In this document: one piece after another, positions 1-11,857 of the stretch
Numbering within the stretch: the stretch's first letter is position 1
How the letters are laid out: every line of letters begins with the position of its first letter
The notes under the pieces: generated by a model
Databases searched by the model: none
The model's input: the letters and a program-made list of their open reading frames with translations, nothing else
What the model was told of the DNA's origin: nothing
Translations under genes and position numbers: made by a program
NCBI GenBank assembly: GCA_028456385.1
Contig: JALNQF010000104.1
Location: forward strand, 100,074 to 164,073
Reading direction: 5' to 3'
DNA length: 64,000 nt
Source of the DNA: Ophiosphaerella korrae
Lineage: Eukaryota; Ascomycota; Dothideomycetes; Pleosporales; Phaeosphaeriaceae

Positions 1-1
1 T

Positions 2-229
2 CTGTTACAGCCAGACGATCCGCATGAGTCGCCCACTGTGTCGACAGAAAAGCTCGAGTCCCATGTCACCTCACTGGTCAGCATTGTCTTTTTGATCTCA
101 AGCCACATCACCTGGGGCTACGCCATCGCTGCAGGAGCCCGTGACGACCGCCCAACCGGGTTTCTTGGCTGCTTGCAACCAGAGAACGAGGCCATGTTAC
201 ATACATCTTCTGCCGCTGACCCTCTGTAG
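2..229 (+). CDS. possible 3' end of an upstream gene (partial, unrecognised)
   Basis: An open frame enters from the left edge of the window and ends at a TAG at 227-229 (about 75 codons). A cttgt-type acceptor-like string ending in CAG lies at the very start. It could instead contain a small intron with GT near 81 and CAG near 135. No family is recognised and the frame has no strong codon signature. It ends 270 bp from the stop of the convergent CSN2 gene, which fits a terminal exon, but it may equally be non-coding. Confidence 0.2.
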   Translation: MLQPDDPHESPTVSTEKLESHVTSLVSIVFLISSHITWGYAIAAGARDDRPTGFLGCLQPENEAMLHTSSAADPL

Positions 230-500
230 CAGAGGCGCCTATGTACCTGTGTTCCCGAACAAATCCGCTGCCCAAGTCTGTTGAGACGCCATTTGGGGAA
301 CAAGCTGCTCATGTGAAGGGAAACTCTTGCCTTGTGCTACTTGCTCAACCAACCCTGATTCTCGTCCTGGGCATCGTGTCTCACTCTTCAGGAGAGGTAC
401 AGCCTCAGTGACGGTAATGTGTAACCATCCCATCCCGTGGTCTTTGCCCGTATTCCCGGTTATTGGTCGTCTTGTACCCCTCACACTTCCAGCATGCAAG

Positions 501-2241
501 TCATCCTTTGCTAGAAACGCCCGACATTCGGCCAAAGTTGCCCTTGCCTTTGTGTTTACCTGATTTAGCCCCCATAGCACTGGAATTCCAGGCCAGGCCG
601 TGACCACTGGTGCCGCCAGGAGGAAACGCTAGACCACTATCGTCTGACTTGAACCCGTCTCCTTCGTTCAAAACTGTTTTCCACAGTTTTCCAATTGCGG
701 CACTCCACTCCTGCACCGCCTGCACCCGATCCATGTCGGTACTACTTTCGATCTCCACCGTTCCGTTCTGCTGGTTGATTTTGCCGCGCAATCGCTTGTC
801 AACAATCAAAAACCCCACAATCTCCTGAACCTCGGGCAGAGAGATTTTCAGCTGTTTCGAAATGAATGCCAGCGTGAACCGAGTGTACGGTGCGACAAGC
901 TTGACGACAGCCTTGGTGCGCACGTTCCGTGTTACTTCGTCAATATTCTCGGCGATGAATGGATCTTGCAGCAGGTCCTTGTTGTCCTGCAGGATTTTTT
1001 CGTACTCGTGGATATCTTCGCGCTGATAGGCGTTCACAAGGTTAGTCATGGTGGAGATGCGGGGATCATTCTGGTAGGGTTTCGTTTCCTGCGAATCAAA
1101 AGGGTTGATGTTGGAACCCGAAAGCATGGTCGAGAGGACTAGGTACTTGAGAACCTGAATCCGCTGTAGTGAGCCTGCCTCGTCGTAATTCTTGAAACTC
1201 TCAAAGAAGTCACTCTGCGCCCCCTTCCAGTTCTCTGCAACGCTTTAGCACTAGGTCCCTGTCTTGGAGCTCTCGCTTACCTTCACTCATATGCATCTTG
1301 CCACCACATTCTCGGATGATACCCATGATCTTGGGGTGTGGCACTGCCGACTTTACCTTAAGCGCCCGTTGATATAGTGCCTGTCGTATTCGTAAGCTCA
1401 GGATGCACATGGCAGGAAGAGGATCATCGGACCGACCTTCAGGCGCTTGTTATTTCTCTGGTCAGCATACATGAGAATCTCGAGAGAATAGACCTCTAAC
1501 GAATACGTCCCTTTGCTCGGATCGTCGGTTCCGTCTTCCCGCTGACAAGCCTTGTGCATTTCTCGCAGCTTGTCAGTTAGCTGGCGGTAGTCTTTCCTAT
1601 CTAGCCACAACCGCGCGAGCTTGATATTCGTCTTCAGCCAGAGCCGCTCGTTGTTGGTGCTCTGGAATATATCCAGAGTCAGGGCGTAAAACTTTTCCAT
1701 GCACCCGTATGCGTCGGGATCTTCGGCAGCCTTTTCTATGAAATCGAGCATGTTGTTGATGGATTTTTCCGAGTAGTTGCGTGTGACGGCCGACTTGACA
1801 TAGGTAAGGAGTTCCTTGTAGTGTTCTACTGCCTGGTCTGGGTCAGTGGTCGCTCTTTCTAATTTGGACGCGGCAGATATACCTGCTCGTAGCGTGCGAG
1901 CTTGAACTCGAGCTTGATGGCCTGCTTCAGGCCCTTGAAGCCCCTACAACCCGTCAGCACAGCTCGGGCCCAGCAATTGCAACATGGCCGCACCAGTCCG
2001 ACTTTTCCTCTTCAAGCGTAGGTATGCCCAGGAACTCTTCGATGGCCGACTCGGGGTCCTCGCCCTTGAGCTGTTTTGCGTTGTAGTACTTGTTCTCGAT
2101 GTCGACGTCGCCGTTCTGCTCGTCGTCGTCGTCTTCGTATTCGAAGTCGTATCTGTGCTGCGTTAGCTGGGCACAAGCGTCTATCGTGCACACGTACTCT
2201 TCCTCGCCTGAGTCCTGCATGAAATCATCGTCGTCTGACAT
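501..2241 (-). CDS. csn2: COP9 signalosome complex subunit 2 (CSN2), six exons
   Basis: PCI-domain scaffold subunit of the COP9 signalosome, which removes Nedd8 from cullin-RING ligases in nucleus and cytoplasm. Exons inferred from GT-AG sites: 2198-2241, 1994-2152, 1883-1943, 1437-1832, 1281-1380 and 501-1234, giving 497 aa with an exact codon count. The spliced N terminus starts MSDDDDFMQDSGEEEYDFEY, the acidic CSN2 signature, and continues to DIENKYYNAKQ. The middle is TPR-like helical sequence (AVEHYKELL, NNMLDFIEKAAED). The last exon carries the PCI winged-helix region (TLAFISKQLKISLPEVQ, VDKRLRGKINQQNGTVE). Length matches fungal CSN2. The tail after about residue 450 is Gly/Ser/Lys-rich. 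The start at 2241 is fixed by the conserved first residues. It is divergent from RHO3. Confidence 0.93.
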
Positions 2242-3168
2242 GGTTGTGGCGCAGCGAGGAGGCAGGTATGGGGAGATGTCTTGAAGCTGTCGGCGGAGGC
2301 GGTGGAGGCGGTGGAGGCGGCGGTTGGCCCAAAGGTGTGCAGCGGGGGTAGTGTGCTCTGCAGCTCTGCTTGACATGCGGTGGTGCCTGGCCGCAACCCC
2401 GCCATGGCACTAGCCGGATTGGGACGAGCATTGTCCGCCGCAGGCCAACGAACGAACAACGAACTGCCAGCTACGAGCCCAGGCGCGTGTGGCCAATAGA
2501 AGATGGGGATCGTACGTGCGCGCACACAGGCAGTCCATAGTGTGCGCGTGTTCGGCACAGACAACCTGGGGCCGAAGGAACAATGCACCGAACACCCTTC
2601 GAGCGTCGGCGGCTATTGATTTCTGGGGCGCATGGGCTGCACGGGTGCTGCTGCTGGTCCCAGTCTGGTATTGGATCCGTCATGCCGAGTTTAACCAGGC
2701 AGCACACCATCCATCTACCGGTATCTTCCTGTCTGCAGTGCTGTCGACACCATACATAGCACCATATTATATCACATCACCACCCTGTACACGTGGCCTG
2801 CTCCCGCCATCGCACTTGACGAGGCACGCCGGCCTTGGTCTGTTTGCGGAGTCCAAGAGTCGACGCTCCTTTAGGCTTAACCTCGCCGGCCTGGATCCTC
2901 AACCCATTCCCATCTGGTCTCATCTGCATCTCTACAACCCGGCTTCTGGAACGCCTTGTCCTCGCCCACAGCCTCTTGCCCTCGCCTTCGCCCATTCCTA
3001 CCACCGCCAGCACCTTCGCTTTCCGTGCTACCTTCACGCTCTGGCACCTTGCCCGCGCCTGTCAGTGCCAGTGCCAGCACCCTTGCATCACTTACGCGAC
3101 CACGTTTGTCATCCCTAAGCCGACGCTTGAATCGCATCCATTGCCGCGCCTCCCCTCCAGCCGTCGCG
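2242..3168. promoter_or_regulatory. divergent intergenic region between CSN2 and RHO3
   Basis: Spacer of 927 bp between two start codons on opposite strands. The RHO3-proximal half (about 2930-3168) is strongly C/T-rich on the plus strand, typical of fungal promoters and 5' leaders. A GGCGGAGGCGGTGGAGGCGG-like purine repeat near 2292-2325 lies in the CSN2 leader. Several open frames on both strands here look like chance in GC-rich DNA. No specific factor site could be assigned. Confidence 0.5.
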
Positions 3169-4087
3169 ATGCCCATGTGCGGTGGAACAAAGTCTGTGCA
3201 GCGCAAGCTCGTGCTACTGTACGTCAAGCCCCTAGCTAGGAACCTGCTTGCTTCATCGCGGTCGCGGCAGATGCGCCATGTCACGCTTCGCTAACCGGCA
3301 TCCCCAGTGGTGATGGCGCATGCGGCAAGACCTCCCTACTGAACGTCTTCACAAGAGGCTACTTCCCCACGGTATAGTAAGTCACTTGCGCCACCTACAT
3401 GTACATGCGCCCGACGTTGACCCAATTTGCTTGCCAGCGAGCCCACAGTGTTTGGTATGCGCTCCCGTAATCCTGCTCCTGCCTGACCATGCTAACAATT
3501 CGTATAGAGAACTATGTTCACGGTTCGTTGCACCCGCTCCTCCATGCTCATGCGGAAACACCATTGACGTAATATGTAGACATCTACATCGATAACACTC
3601 ACGTCGAGCTTAGCCTTTGGGACACCGCTGGCCAGGAGGAATTCGATCGGTTACGGTCTCTTAGTTACGATGACACACACGCCATTATGCTGTGCTTCTC
3701 TGTTGACTCGCCCGACTCGCTCGAGAATGTAGAAACAAAATGGGTGGGAGAAATCGCAGAAAACTGTCCAAACGTTAAGCTTGTCCTGGTCGCCCTCAAG
3801 TGTGACCTGCGAAAACGAGAGGAGGATGATGCAGAGAATGAAGAGCCTGAGAAGCCATGCATCGACTACGACGAAGGTCTTCGAGTTGCAGAGAAGATCA
3901 AGGCGCTACGGTATCTGGGTAAGATGACCAGCCAGCCGGATAACACAGTGAGCCGTATAGCTAATCCAGTACAGAGTGTTCCGCTATGAAGAATAGAGGT
4001 GTCAACGAAGCCTTCACCGAAGCCGCCCGTGTTGCACTGCAAGTCAAGACAAGTAAGGACAAGAGCGGTTGTTGCGCCGTCATGTAG
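3169..4087 (+). CDS. rho3: Rho3-type small GTPase, six exons including two microexons
   Basis: Membrane-anchored Rho GTPase expected to act in polarised growth and exocytosis. Exons: 3169-3218, 3308-3376, 3438-3454, 3508-3522, 3580-3918 and 3975-4087, giving exactly 200 aa. Visible motifs are MPMCGGTKSVQRKLVLL, P-loop GDGACGKT (about residues 18-25), switch I FPTVYEPTVFENYVHD, switch II DTAGQEEFDRLRSLSYDD, LKCDL and ECSAM (base recognition), and C-terminal CCAVM, a CAAX box suited to farnesylation with a preceding Cys. Exons 3 (17 nt) and 4 (15 nt) encode most of the effector loop. An acidic insert lies near residues 132-145 (EEDDAENEEPE), as in other fungal Rho3 proteins. The ATG at 3169 gives the conserved N terminus. 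Confidence 0.93.
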
Positions 4088-4948
4088 ATCCGCCGTCTTG
4101 CTTACATTTCACCTTTTGGCTTTTTGGATATCCTTATATCCTCTATTCTTCTTCACCTTCCGCAAACACGAACATATGCCCAACGGCCCCACGAACCACA
4201 CCTACATTCGCCGCATTGCGTGTACCTCTCGTTATCTCTTGTCACTTGTAATTGATCCATCTCGGTGTAGACAAAGGGGGAAACTTTGCTTTTTGAAACC
4301 CTTCCTAGATACCGTGCTTGTCTTTTTTTTCTTTTTTTCTAGAGCGGGGAAAAAGAGATACCTGCTTGATTTGATCGAAAATATTATTTCTTTTAGTTTA
4401 TCGCCAGAGAAGACTTCTTTTTGCTGTTCAGAGACCCCACTTCTCGGTCTCACCATACGAAATCCCAGTTCCTTTTACTTTTAACCCTGATGTATATGTT
4501 TTGCCCCACAGCCCATGGTTTGGCCTTGCTTCTTTCCTTGGATCCGATTTTCTGCCATAGTAGAATCAGAGCAGCGCCTTAGCCTCTGATAGGGGTTCGC
4601 TGAGTACTCGAGAGAGTATAGATTACTTATTCAACATGCTCACGCTTTTTTTGTGTGAAGTGCATAAATGCTCTGTATTCCACGTGCATCGTGCTGGTTT
4701 CGCTCTTTGCCCCTTGTTGATTACACACTAGATACCGAATAAGGACCCATCCGAGGACAATACGATTCGCTAATTAGTGGAGAATATCGGGCGTTGAAAG
4801 ATCGCTAAGATCGAGCTCTATATCCCCGGTAAAAATGTGCCAGTCCTAAATGCACAGCCGTACTCCTCCGCCCCCCTAAGTCCGCACCACATTTTGAATG
4901 AGAAACATCCTCCACAATTCATCGTATGACAACAGTTGCGACTTTGCC
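4088..4948. other. convergent 3' spacer between RHO3 and MSH6
   Basis: Tail-to-tail interval of about 860 bp. It contains T-rich stretches (notably 4322-4340) and AT-rich sequence suited to 3' UTR and polyadenylation on both strands. No convincing coding sequence or structured RNA was seen; the overlapping open frames here lack any family signature. Confidence 0.5.
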
Positions 4949-7900
4949 TCACATGGCCGCAATTGCTTCTCTCAGTACATCGAGTGCCCTATCACCCACA
5001 CCTTCAAGCCCATCCCGAAGTGCCCAGGCTACATCGCTCTGTACCCCGAGAGGCACGTACACACCTCCTTCCTCACGCTTCACTTCCATCCTCTCGCCCA
5101 ACCGGGATGTATGTTCCCATTCCCTGGCGGCCTTCTCCGCGTTTTGGATTACCCTATCTGGGATGCCGCACATGGCTGCACAGTGCATACCGAAGCTGCC
5201 TTCCGCAACACCCTCTTCTAACTTGTACAGGAACGTGATCGATTTGGATGACTCGTCGACATGGATGCGCATGCGCTTATTTTGGACCTCGGGATGCAGC
5301 TCAAATTCCTTCGCTAGCGATCTGTAATGGGTCGCGAAGAAGCCTACGCAGCCTACACGCGTGGCAATGTCGTGGAGTACAGCTTGTGCGACTGCCACGC
5401 CATCGTACGAAGATGTACCACGGCCAAGCTCGTCAAGGATGACAAGGGAACGAGGCGTGGCTTCCGATAGGATCTTTTGTGTTTCGGAAAGTTCGACAAA
5501 GAAGGTGGATTGCGCGGCGAAGATGTTGTCATTGGCACCAAGGCGAGACATAATACGGTCAACAGGTGTGAGTGTTGCTGACGTGCAGGGTAGGTAGCAT
5601 CCAACCTGCGCCAGAATGACCGCTACGCATGTCATGCGGAGGATAGTCGATTTACCAGCAGCATTGGCTCCAGTAAGAAGGCTGATGTTTGCTTCATCGC
5701 CACCTAACCTGATGTCGTTGGGTATGAAATCATCGACCGTATTGAGCATGCACGGATGACGAAGCTCTTCAAATTTGACTATGCTGCGCTCACCTTCTGA
5801 AAATTGCGGGCGGCAGCTAGGCTCACCGAGAGAAGCGGATGCTTTAGCCAGACTGATTAAACAATCAAACTGAGCAATGATTTTCACAGCTGCAAGCCAT
5901 GTCTTGTAGTCTTCGTCAAATCTTTTACAGAAGCGGCTGGCCACCTCTCGTACAATTTGGCCATGGGTTTCTTCAGCCTCTTGGATAGCTCGTACGAGCT
6001 TTCGAAGTTCAGGTGTATAGTATCGGGTTACTTTGGCAGTTGCCGACATTTGATCCCAGTTATTCGGCACCTTGACCTTCTTTGGAATCTCCAATTGGTA
6101 GATTTCCTTGCCAATGTCGCGGTAAACTATGGCGTTGTTACCAAGGTCTTTTCGTGCTTTTTTTAGGAGCTTCTCAAGATTGGCTTTGCAATCATCGATT
6201 TCTTGATGGCTGTTGTCGAAATCTTCTTCAACACCAGACTCTGGAACAAGAATGCCCTCCTTCCTAGCAAGGTCACGATCAAAGGCTGATTGCCATGGTG
6301 ATAGCGCTGAAGCAAGGTCCGGCATGGAAGCAATCAGCTGCCCAATTACACCCTCGCCATCGCCAAATTGCTTCAAAAGACCTATCGTATATTCAATTTG
6401 TTCAAATCCTTCGAGGACTTTCAGGAAGTCTTGAGTCTTGCATCTATTAGCATGAATGCGTGAAATCAGTCGCTCAAGATCCGGCAATTTGCTGAGGGAA
6501 GAGCTGAAGTTGTCCATGATGGTCGGATCAGCATTCAATGCATCCACAGCATCAAGCCGAGCATTGATCTTTTTCGCATCCGCCAGAGGATGACAAACCC
6601 ATTGTCTAAGCAACCGCTTGCCGAACGGAGTGATGCATCGGTTAAGCATTGCGAATAGCGTGCCCTCACTGGTTCCGTCAAAGCTATTGGCGAAGATTTC
6701 AAGATTGATGAGGGTCTGCCCGTCAAGCACTAAGCTCGTAGCCTTCCGAATTGGATCGTACCATTGGAAATTACCACAAGTCACTAGATCACGCTCAATC
6801 TTGAGCGTACGAAGATATTGCAGAAGCGCGCCGAAAGCCGACATGGCTAAGTCTTGCTCACGTGCTTCCCGTAGCACTGGTGGCCAAGCATTGATGTTGT
6901 CCTCAGTAGGAGATTCGAAGTAGCTGTTCGCTTCTATTTCCCGAATCGTGATATCAGCTGGCCAGAATTCCTTGGTCGGCTTCAAGTAGTTCCAAATCGT
7001 GCTCGGTGCCGTGTTGTTCTTCAAGATCCGTAAAGCTTTTGCTGAAATGCAGGATTTCTCTATGAGCAGTTCGCCAGGCCTCATTTGGGCAATGAGTGTT
7101 TCAAATTTGGTCATGTCGATGTCATCTGTAAATTCGCAAAGCTGAAATTGCGCGGTTGCTGAATCAACAAAGGCTACACCAAAAGCTGGCAGATTATCTC
7201 TGTCAATCTCTTTGATAGCCATACAATATGTTGACATGTCGTTTTGAAGCATGCCAGCATCAACAAGTGTACCAGATGTTAACACAGCGGCTAATTCTCT
7301 TCGAATAATCTTATCTGCCTTCGAATTTGCAGGCTTCTTGTCATCACGTTCACGCATCTCTTTGCCGAGGGCTGATTCCATCTGGTCAACTCGAGCGACT
7401 TTGTAACCTTTCGCCACGAATTGAGTTGCCCACATGTCCAAAGATGCTTCTGGCACTCCTACCATCCTCATATTGACACGGTCAGTCAACTTCAGATCGA
7501 AAAGCTGGTGGCCAATGGTAGCATCTTTTTCATAGAGCTCGTAAAATTTGCCTTTCTTGAAGAACACGATTGTGTCCCAAAATTTGCTCTTGATTTCCCA
7601 GTATTGTCTCTCGAATGGCGAGAATCCATTGGGTGGCGGCGCCCAGGCTGAAGGAGGGATGTAGAGTGTCCGACAATCGTAGTCCGGGTGACCAACAGGG
7701 TGGCGGTCGGCGTCCTGCATATTTGCTAGCCATGTGTATCTTTTTTCCGGCTCTGAAGCAGATGGTCTCTCTTTTTTCTTGCTTGCACTCTCTTTCGTCT
7801 TTTGGGTATGCAGGCGTGGCTCGTAGATGATTGGATTTTCAGGATTGTAAGTCCACTTCTGTGCTGAGGAAGCACCATCCATGACAACATCCTCCTCAGT

Positions 7901-8746
7901 CTCCTCCTTGAATAGGATCACCGGCGGAGGTGAGGACTTGATTTTTGGTCTCGTTGATGATGGTCGCTTGCGTTTCTTTGAAACCACCTCCTCTTCATCA
8001 GAACCGTCTGGTACGATGAAGTCGTCAATATCTGTCTTATGATTAGCTTTCAGTCCTGTATTGTATGACCAGATCCGACCACATGACAACGTTGCCGTCC
8101 GACCTACCTTCTTCAAGCATGGCCTGCTGGGTCGCAGCATCTAGTCCAAAGTCATCATCCGAGTCGTCCTCGATGGCAACCCTCCGACGCTTCGAAACCC
8201 TGCCCCTTGAATTATTCGCAATTGGGCCGAGCACTTCGTCTTCGTCTTCATCGTCTTCGGACTCGGCATAATTGACGGTCTTCCTAGCCTGCGAAATATT
8301 AGCAGATGAACTTCGGCATCGACAAGACCTCTGTGACCTACCTTTCGCGAGGGACTACCGATAGCTACGCCTGCAACTTCTGACAAGGCAATGTTAGTCT
8401 TGGTGAGCAACGGTGGAGTGAATGACAGACCATTCTCCTTGTTTCTCCCAAGCGGGAGTTCGACTTCCTGCCGTATAGGGCTTGAAGGCACGGGGGCATC
8501 ACTGCTGGGAACCGGCGTGATAGAGGCTGGTGGTCTTGTGAAAGCAGACGTAGATAGTGTAGAGACGGGCGCCTTCTTCAATGTTGCAGGACTAGAAGGC
8601 GCGTGACTTGGCGAATTGGTTGACTGCTTCTGGAAGAAACCCAGAATGGACTTTTGGCTTTTCGCCGACTGTGAGCCTGGAGGCGGCTGCTTCTTTTGCG
8701 AAGGGCGAGGCGTGGCCATTTCGTTGCCTTCGACACCGCGTGCCAT
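4949..8746 (-). CDS. msh6: DNA mismatch repair protein MSH6, three exons
   Basis: MutS homologue that with MSH2 forms MutS-alpha, recognising base-base mismatches and small loops in nuclear DNA. Exons 8342-8746, 8108-8288 and 4949-8031 give about 1,222 aa. Domains in order: PCNA-binding PIP box QKSILGFF (about residues 31-38); an acidic disordered N terminus with a basic segment (KKRKRPSS); MutS I with the mismatch-contacting Phe-x-Glu in GKFYELY; connector, lever and clamp; ATPase with Walker A TGANAAGKST, signature/Walker B VILDELGRGTSSYDG and switch FFATHYRSLA. Both introns have consensus GT/AG ends. An alternative start at 8719 (MATPRPSQKK) is equally plausible; 8746 is the longer choice. 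It is divergent from the aldolase-like gene and convergent with RHO3. Confidence 0.95.
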
Positions 8747-9336
8747 GTTTGCGATGTAGATGTGAGAGTCTTGTCGGACACGAACCACTCTAATTATTTT
8801 GGGGAAGGAACGCGACGCGTGTGGTCGCGCTAAAACGGTAGAGCGATGATGTAATCCAACCCCCTAACGATCCTAGCCTCAACCTCCATTACACACACAG
8901 CCCGAATCCGGCTCATCCCGTGAGTATGAGCTCTTTCAGCTTGAAGTGCACAGTATAAAGCTCTGGAATGACGCTTTGCGACACCGCGACCGTAACGACC
9001 AATCGCTTCAGAAGGAGAATTCAGACGCCGCGGCAGGCCCTTTCGAGTAAGACGAACTGTCCAAATGCCGGGTTATTTGAATCAAATTAGCATCCAATGG
9101 GATTCAAATTGTCGTCATTAGCCGGTGGTTGGCTAGACATCGTGTACTCTCACTACCTATTTTCCAAAGCAGATGCCGATGCCCCACACGTGCCGAAGGA
9201 TCGGGATAACAACATCGGGAACGGGAGGGGACTCATATTGCTCAAGATTGAGCCGGATTTCTACCTTAAGAGCCCGTAGGACTAATCCTCGCTTTTCCTC
9301 TCATCTCACGACCGTACTAAAACCAATAAAGTCACA
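8747..9336. promoter_or_regulatory. divergent promoter region between MSH6 and the aldolase-like gene
   Basis: 590-bp spacer between two divergent start codons. Candidate TATA-like sequence is weak; a cagtataaag string occurs near 8951-8960. The last 60 bp before 9337 (ctcgcttttcctctcatctc) are pyrimidine-rich, as is common upstream of fungal start codons, and the start context is cacaATGG. No defined operator is identified. Confidence 0.45.
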
Positions 9337-10212
9337 ATGGCACCGCAACTCTCTCAAAACAAAGCCGTTCAGCTTGTCAAGCATGCTGCAGCAAATAATT
9401 ATGCAGTATGCGCAACATGCTGCTACAATGTTGAAGGTATTCTAGCATCTGTCCGGGCCGCAGAAGCCAAACGTGCTCCTGTCATTATCCAGCTCTTCCC
9501 GTGGGCGATCGAATTTGCAGATGGCATCCTCCTCCACGCAGCACGAGAGGCTGCCGACAATGCTTCAGTACCCGTAGCGTTACACATGGACCACGCACAA
9601 ACACCTGAAATCGTCAAGCAAGCTGCGAACTATAAGAAAGGGCTGGACGGCATTATGGTCGACATGAGCCATTTCGATGACAACTTAGACAAGACTAGGG
9701 AGCTGGTCAAATACTGTAACGAGCGAGGAATCGTGACTGAAGCGGAACCGGGCAGGATAGACGGCGGGGAGGACGGGGTCGCTGATATAGCAGGGCTGGA
9801 GGCCATTCTTACGACGCCCGAACAAGCTGAAGAATTTGTTGCAACAGGCATTGACTGGCTAGCACCAGCCTTTGGTAATGTGCACGGAAAATACGGTCCC
9901 CAGGGGCCACAGCTGGATTATGAACGACTGAAGAGGATACATAGAAAAGTTGGCGACCGAGTCAATCTGGTATTGCATGGCGCTGGTGCGGAGTGGTTCC
10001 AGGAGAAGCTGCTCAAAGAGTGTATCGAGTGTGGCATTGCGAAGGTCAACATCAACGATGCATTCAATAATAGTTTTATCAACACGATGAAGGAAGAGGC
10101 CGGTAAGACTCCAATTACTGGCCTACTCGTCAATGCAACAAACGCAATGCAGAAGGATATCGAGCAGTATATTGAGTGGATGGGCTCAGCAGGAATGGCA
10201 GATAAAATGTAG
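9337..10212 (+). CDS. class II ketose-bisphosphate aldolase family protein
   Basis: Intronless 291-aa protein of the class II (zinc) fructose/tagatose-bisphosphate aldolase family, closer in length and motifs to GatY/KbaY-type aldolases than to the longer glycolytic yeast Fba1. The barrel motifs are present: ALHMDHAQ near residue 85 (Asp proton donor and zinc His), an EAEPGRIDGGEDG segment near 137 (family E-x-E/zinc region), APAFGNVHGKYG near 180 (zinc His), LHGAGA near 211 (phosphate-binding loop, GGSG in classical enzymes) and KVNINDAF near 230. The GAGA replacement in the phosphate loop suggests a substrate other than fructose 1,6-bisphosphate, which is an inference. The full-length frame has no disruption. 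Confidence 0.88.
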   Translation: MAPQLSQNKAVQLVKHAAANNYAVCATCCYNVEGILASVRAAEAKRAPVIIQLFPWAIEFADGILLHAAREAADNASVPVALHMDHAQTPEIVKQAANYKKGLDGIMVDMSHFDDNLDKTRELVKYCNERGIVTEAEPGRIDGGEDGVADIAGLEAILTTPEQAEEFVATGIDWLAPAFGNVHGKYGPQGPQLDYERLKRIHRKVGDRVNLVLHGAGAEWFQEKLLKECIECGIAKVNINDAFNNSFINTMKEEAGKTPITGLLVNATNAMQKDIEQYIEWMGSAGMADKM

Positions 10213-11857
10213 GCTGATTCTCCTAACAACGTCTATCCCTCTGTAGCGAGCCACCCTCCGTAGCGAGCCAAATGAACAGTACTTCGTCTTTACCAGCAAT
10301 CTACATGTCCTAGACTCACCGAAAACTAATTCAGCTACTTGCAGCACTCAAAGGCCGAGGTATTACTGAGTGCCGCTGCAAAAAGCGACCAACTCAACCG
10401 CGGCCATGCTCTTGAGCGCCTCTAGTTTAGCCGCCGGTACTGCCACTTCCAGTGGGCTCGGCGTACGGTCAAGTTCTCCGATGAGTGCTCAGTTCAGAAG
10501 GACGCTGGCCACAACCCTGAGTGGCGTTTTTGTCCTCCGTGGGGAGAGAGAGATGATCGTTGAGGTTGAAGTTCACTAGAAGCCTGCGCAGATGGTGTGG
10601 GGGTCAATATGGCTGGATGAACAAGGTAGACCTCAAGGGCTGACTGCGAACCCGTATACCGGTACTTAATCGTTAACCCTTTCTCCATGCCCGTATTTGT
10701 ATTCTTGGAGGGCTACCTCACTTGATCTGCTCCAGAAGTCTTGGCGTAGGTAACAACATTCTTCCTTCGCTAACGCCCAGAATCACCCACTATTTGATAG
10801 CCGTGACACCGACCTTGAAACATTAGTCTCAAATCTTCGCATTTTGGAAGGATAACTTCTATTTTCTAAATACCTCGCGGTGGTTTTTTTTTGGATATAC
10901 TCCCTAAACGGCAACTCGGATATGTGTCACAATTCGGTGTCAAAATCGGGTTTCGGAAGAGGAGTGAGAGCCGAAACTGGCACTGGAAATGGGCTTCACA
11001 GCGGGAGCCAAAATGGGGACCTATGGAAGCTAAACTAGGCAAAGCCACATCAATGTGGGACCCTTGCAGAGAGTTCGCGACCTGTCCCTCACTCCCCCCA
11101 GGGTAGATTCCCAGGGACATGGTTATAGTTGAGAAAGGGTGCTTCAACTGAGTTTTGGCCATGCTACTGTCAGCCTAGGCTTAGGCCTTAGCCTCCAAAA
11201 CCTCACCGGTCCTTCCACCTTGGAATGTGCGTTTTGCTGCATGCAGCCGGTTTCACCAAGCCACTCTGCCAAATCAGAATTATTGGTCTGGCGGTTGAAG
11301 GATTATATAATGCATCTCACTACTCCAAACTATTTGTGCAAACGCCGACAGCAAAGCTCCCACGATATTTATTTGCCAGTTTTCGAAGGCATTCCACCCA
11401 TTATGACTACGAAGCCTCCTAACCCCTGATAGTTTAGAGTAGTTATGGACCATGGGCATGATGACGGCCATAGCGTAAGTCTTCATGCTGTATACTATGA
11501 TATCTCAGTTGACGTGGGTTATATCCATAGAAGGAGAAAATGACTAGCTCAAGCTCTCCAGCCCATATCTCGGAAACATCGAACCGTAATCTGTTAGATT
11601 TAACTATCTATGGGATTTGCGGACAACATGGGCAAAGAATCAGCTCAGACAAATATATCGAAACTTGCAGGATTGCACTAACAGAGCCGTATCTAAGACA
11701 AATCACTGTGAGTCCTCAGAGGCGATGCTACCACCTCCTGTTAGTGATTGCGGTTGTACTCTACAAAACCTGGCCTTTTCGATGATCATAAGTGCAGTCT
11801 TCGCCGCCACATCTGGAAACCTCAGTCAACCTTTCGAACCCTGGAAAATTCAACACA
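10213..11857. other. intergenic region with no recognisable gene
   Basis: About 1.6 kb. A short direct repeat gtagcgagcca occurs twice near 10235-10270. The open frames at 10370-10579 and 10891-11106 have no recognisable motif and no splice support. A T-run lies near 10883-10891. This stretch marks the transition from the conserved block to the accessory block. Confidence 0.4.

Noticed and set aside
2489..3118. 209-codon open frame on the plus strand upstream of RHO3
   Set aside because: It lies in the GC-rich divergent promoter, overlaps several equally long frames on both strands and has no motif; chance openness in C/T-rich DNA is more likely.
4949..5327. Plus-strand frames (for example 4926-5327)
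   Set aside because: They are antisense to the MSH6 ATPase domain, whose minus-strand motifs are unambiguous.
10370..10579. 69-codon plus ORF after the aldolase-like gene
   Set aside because: Moderately protein-like but without motif, splice or promoter support.
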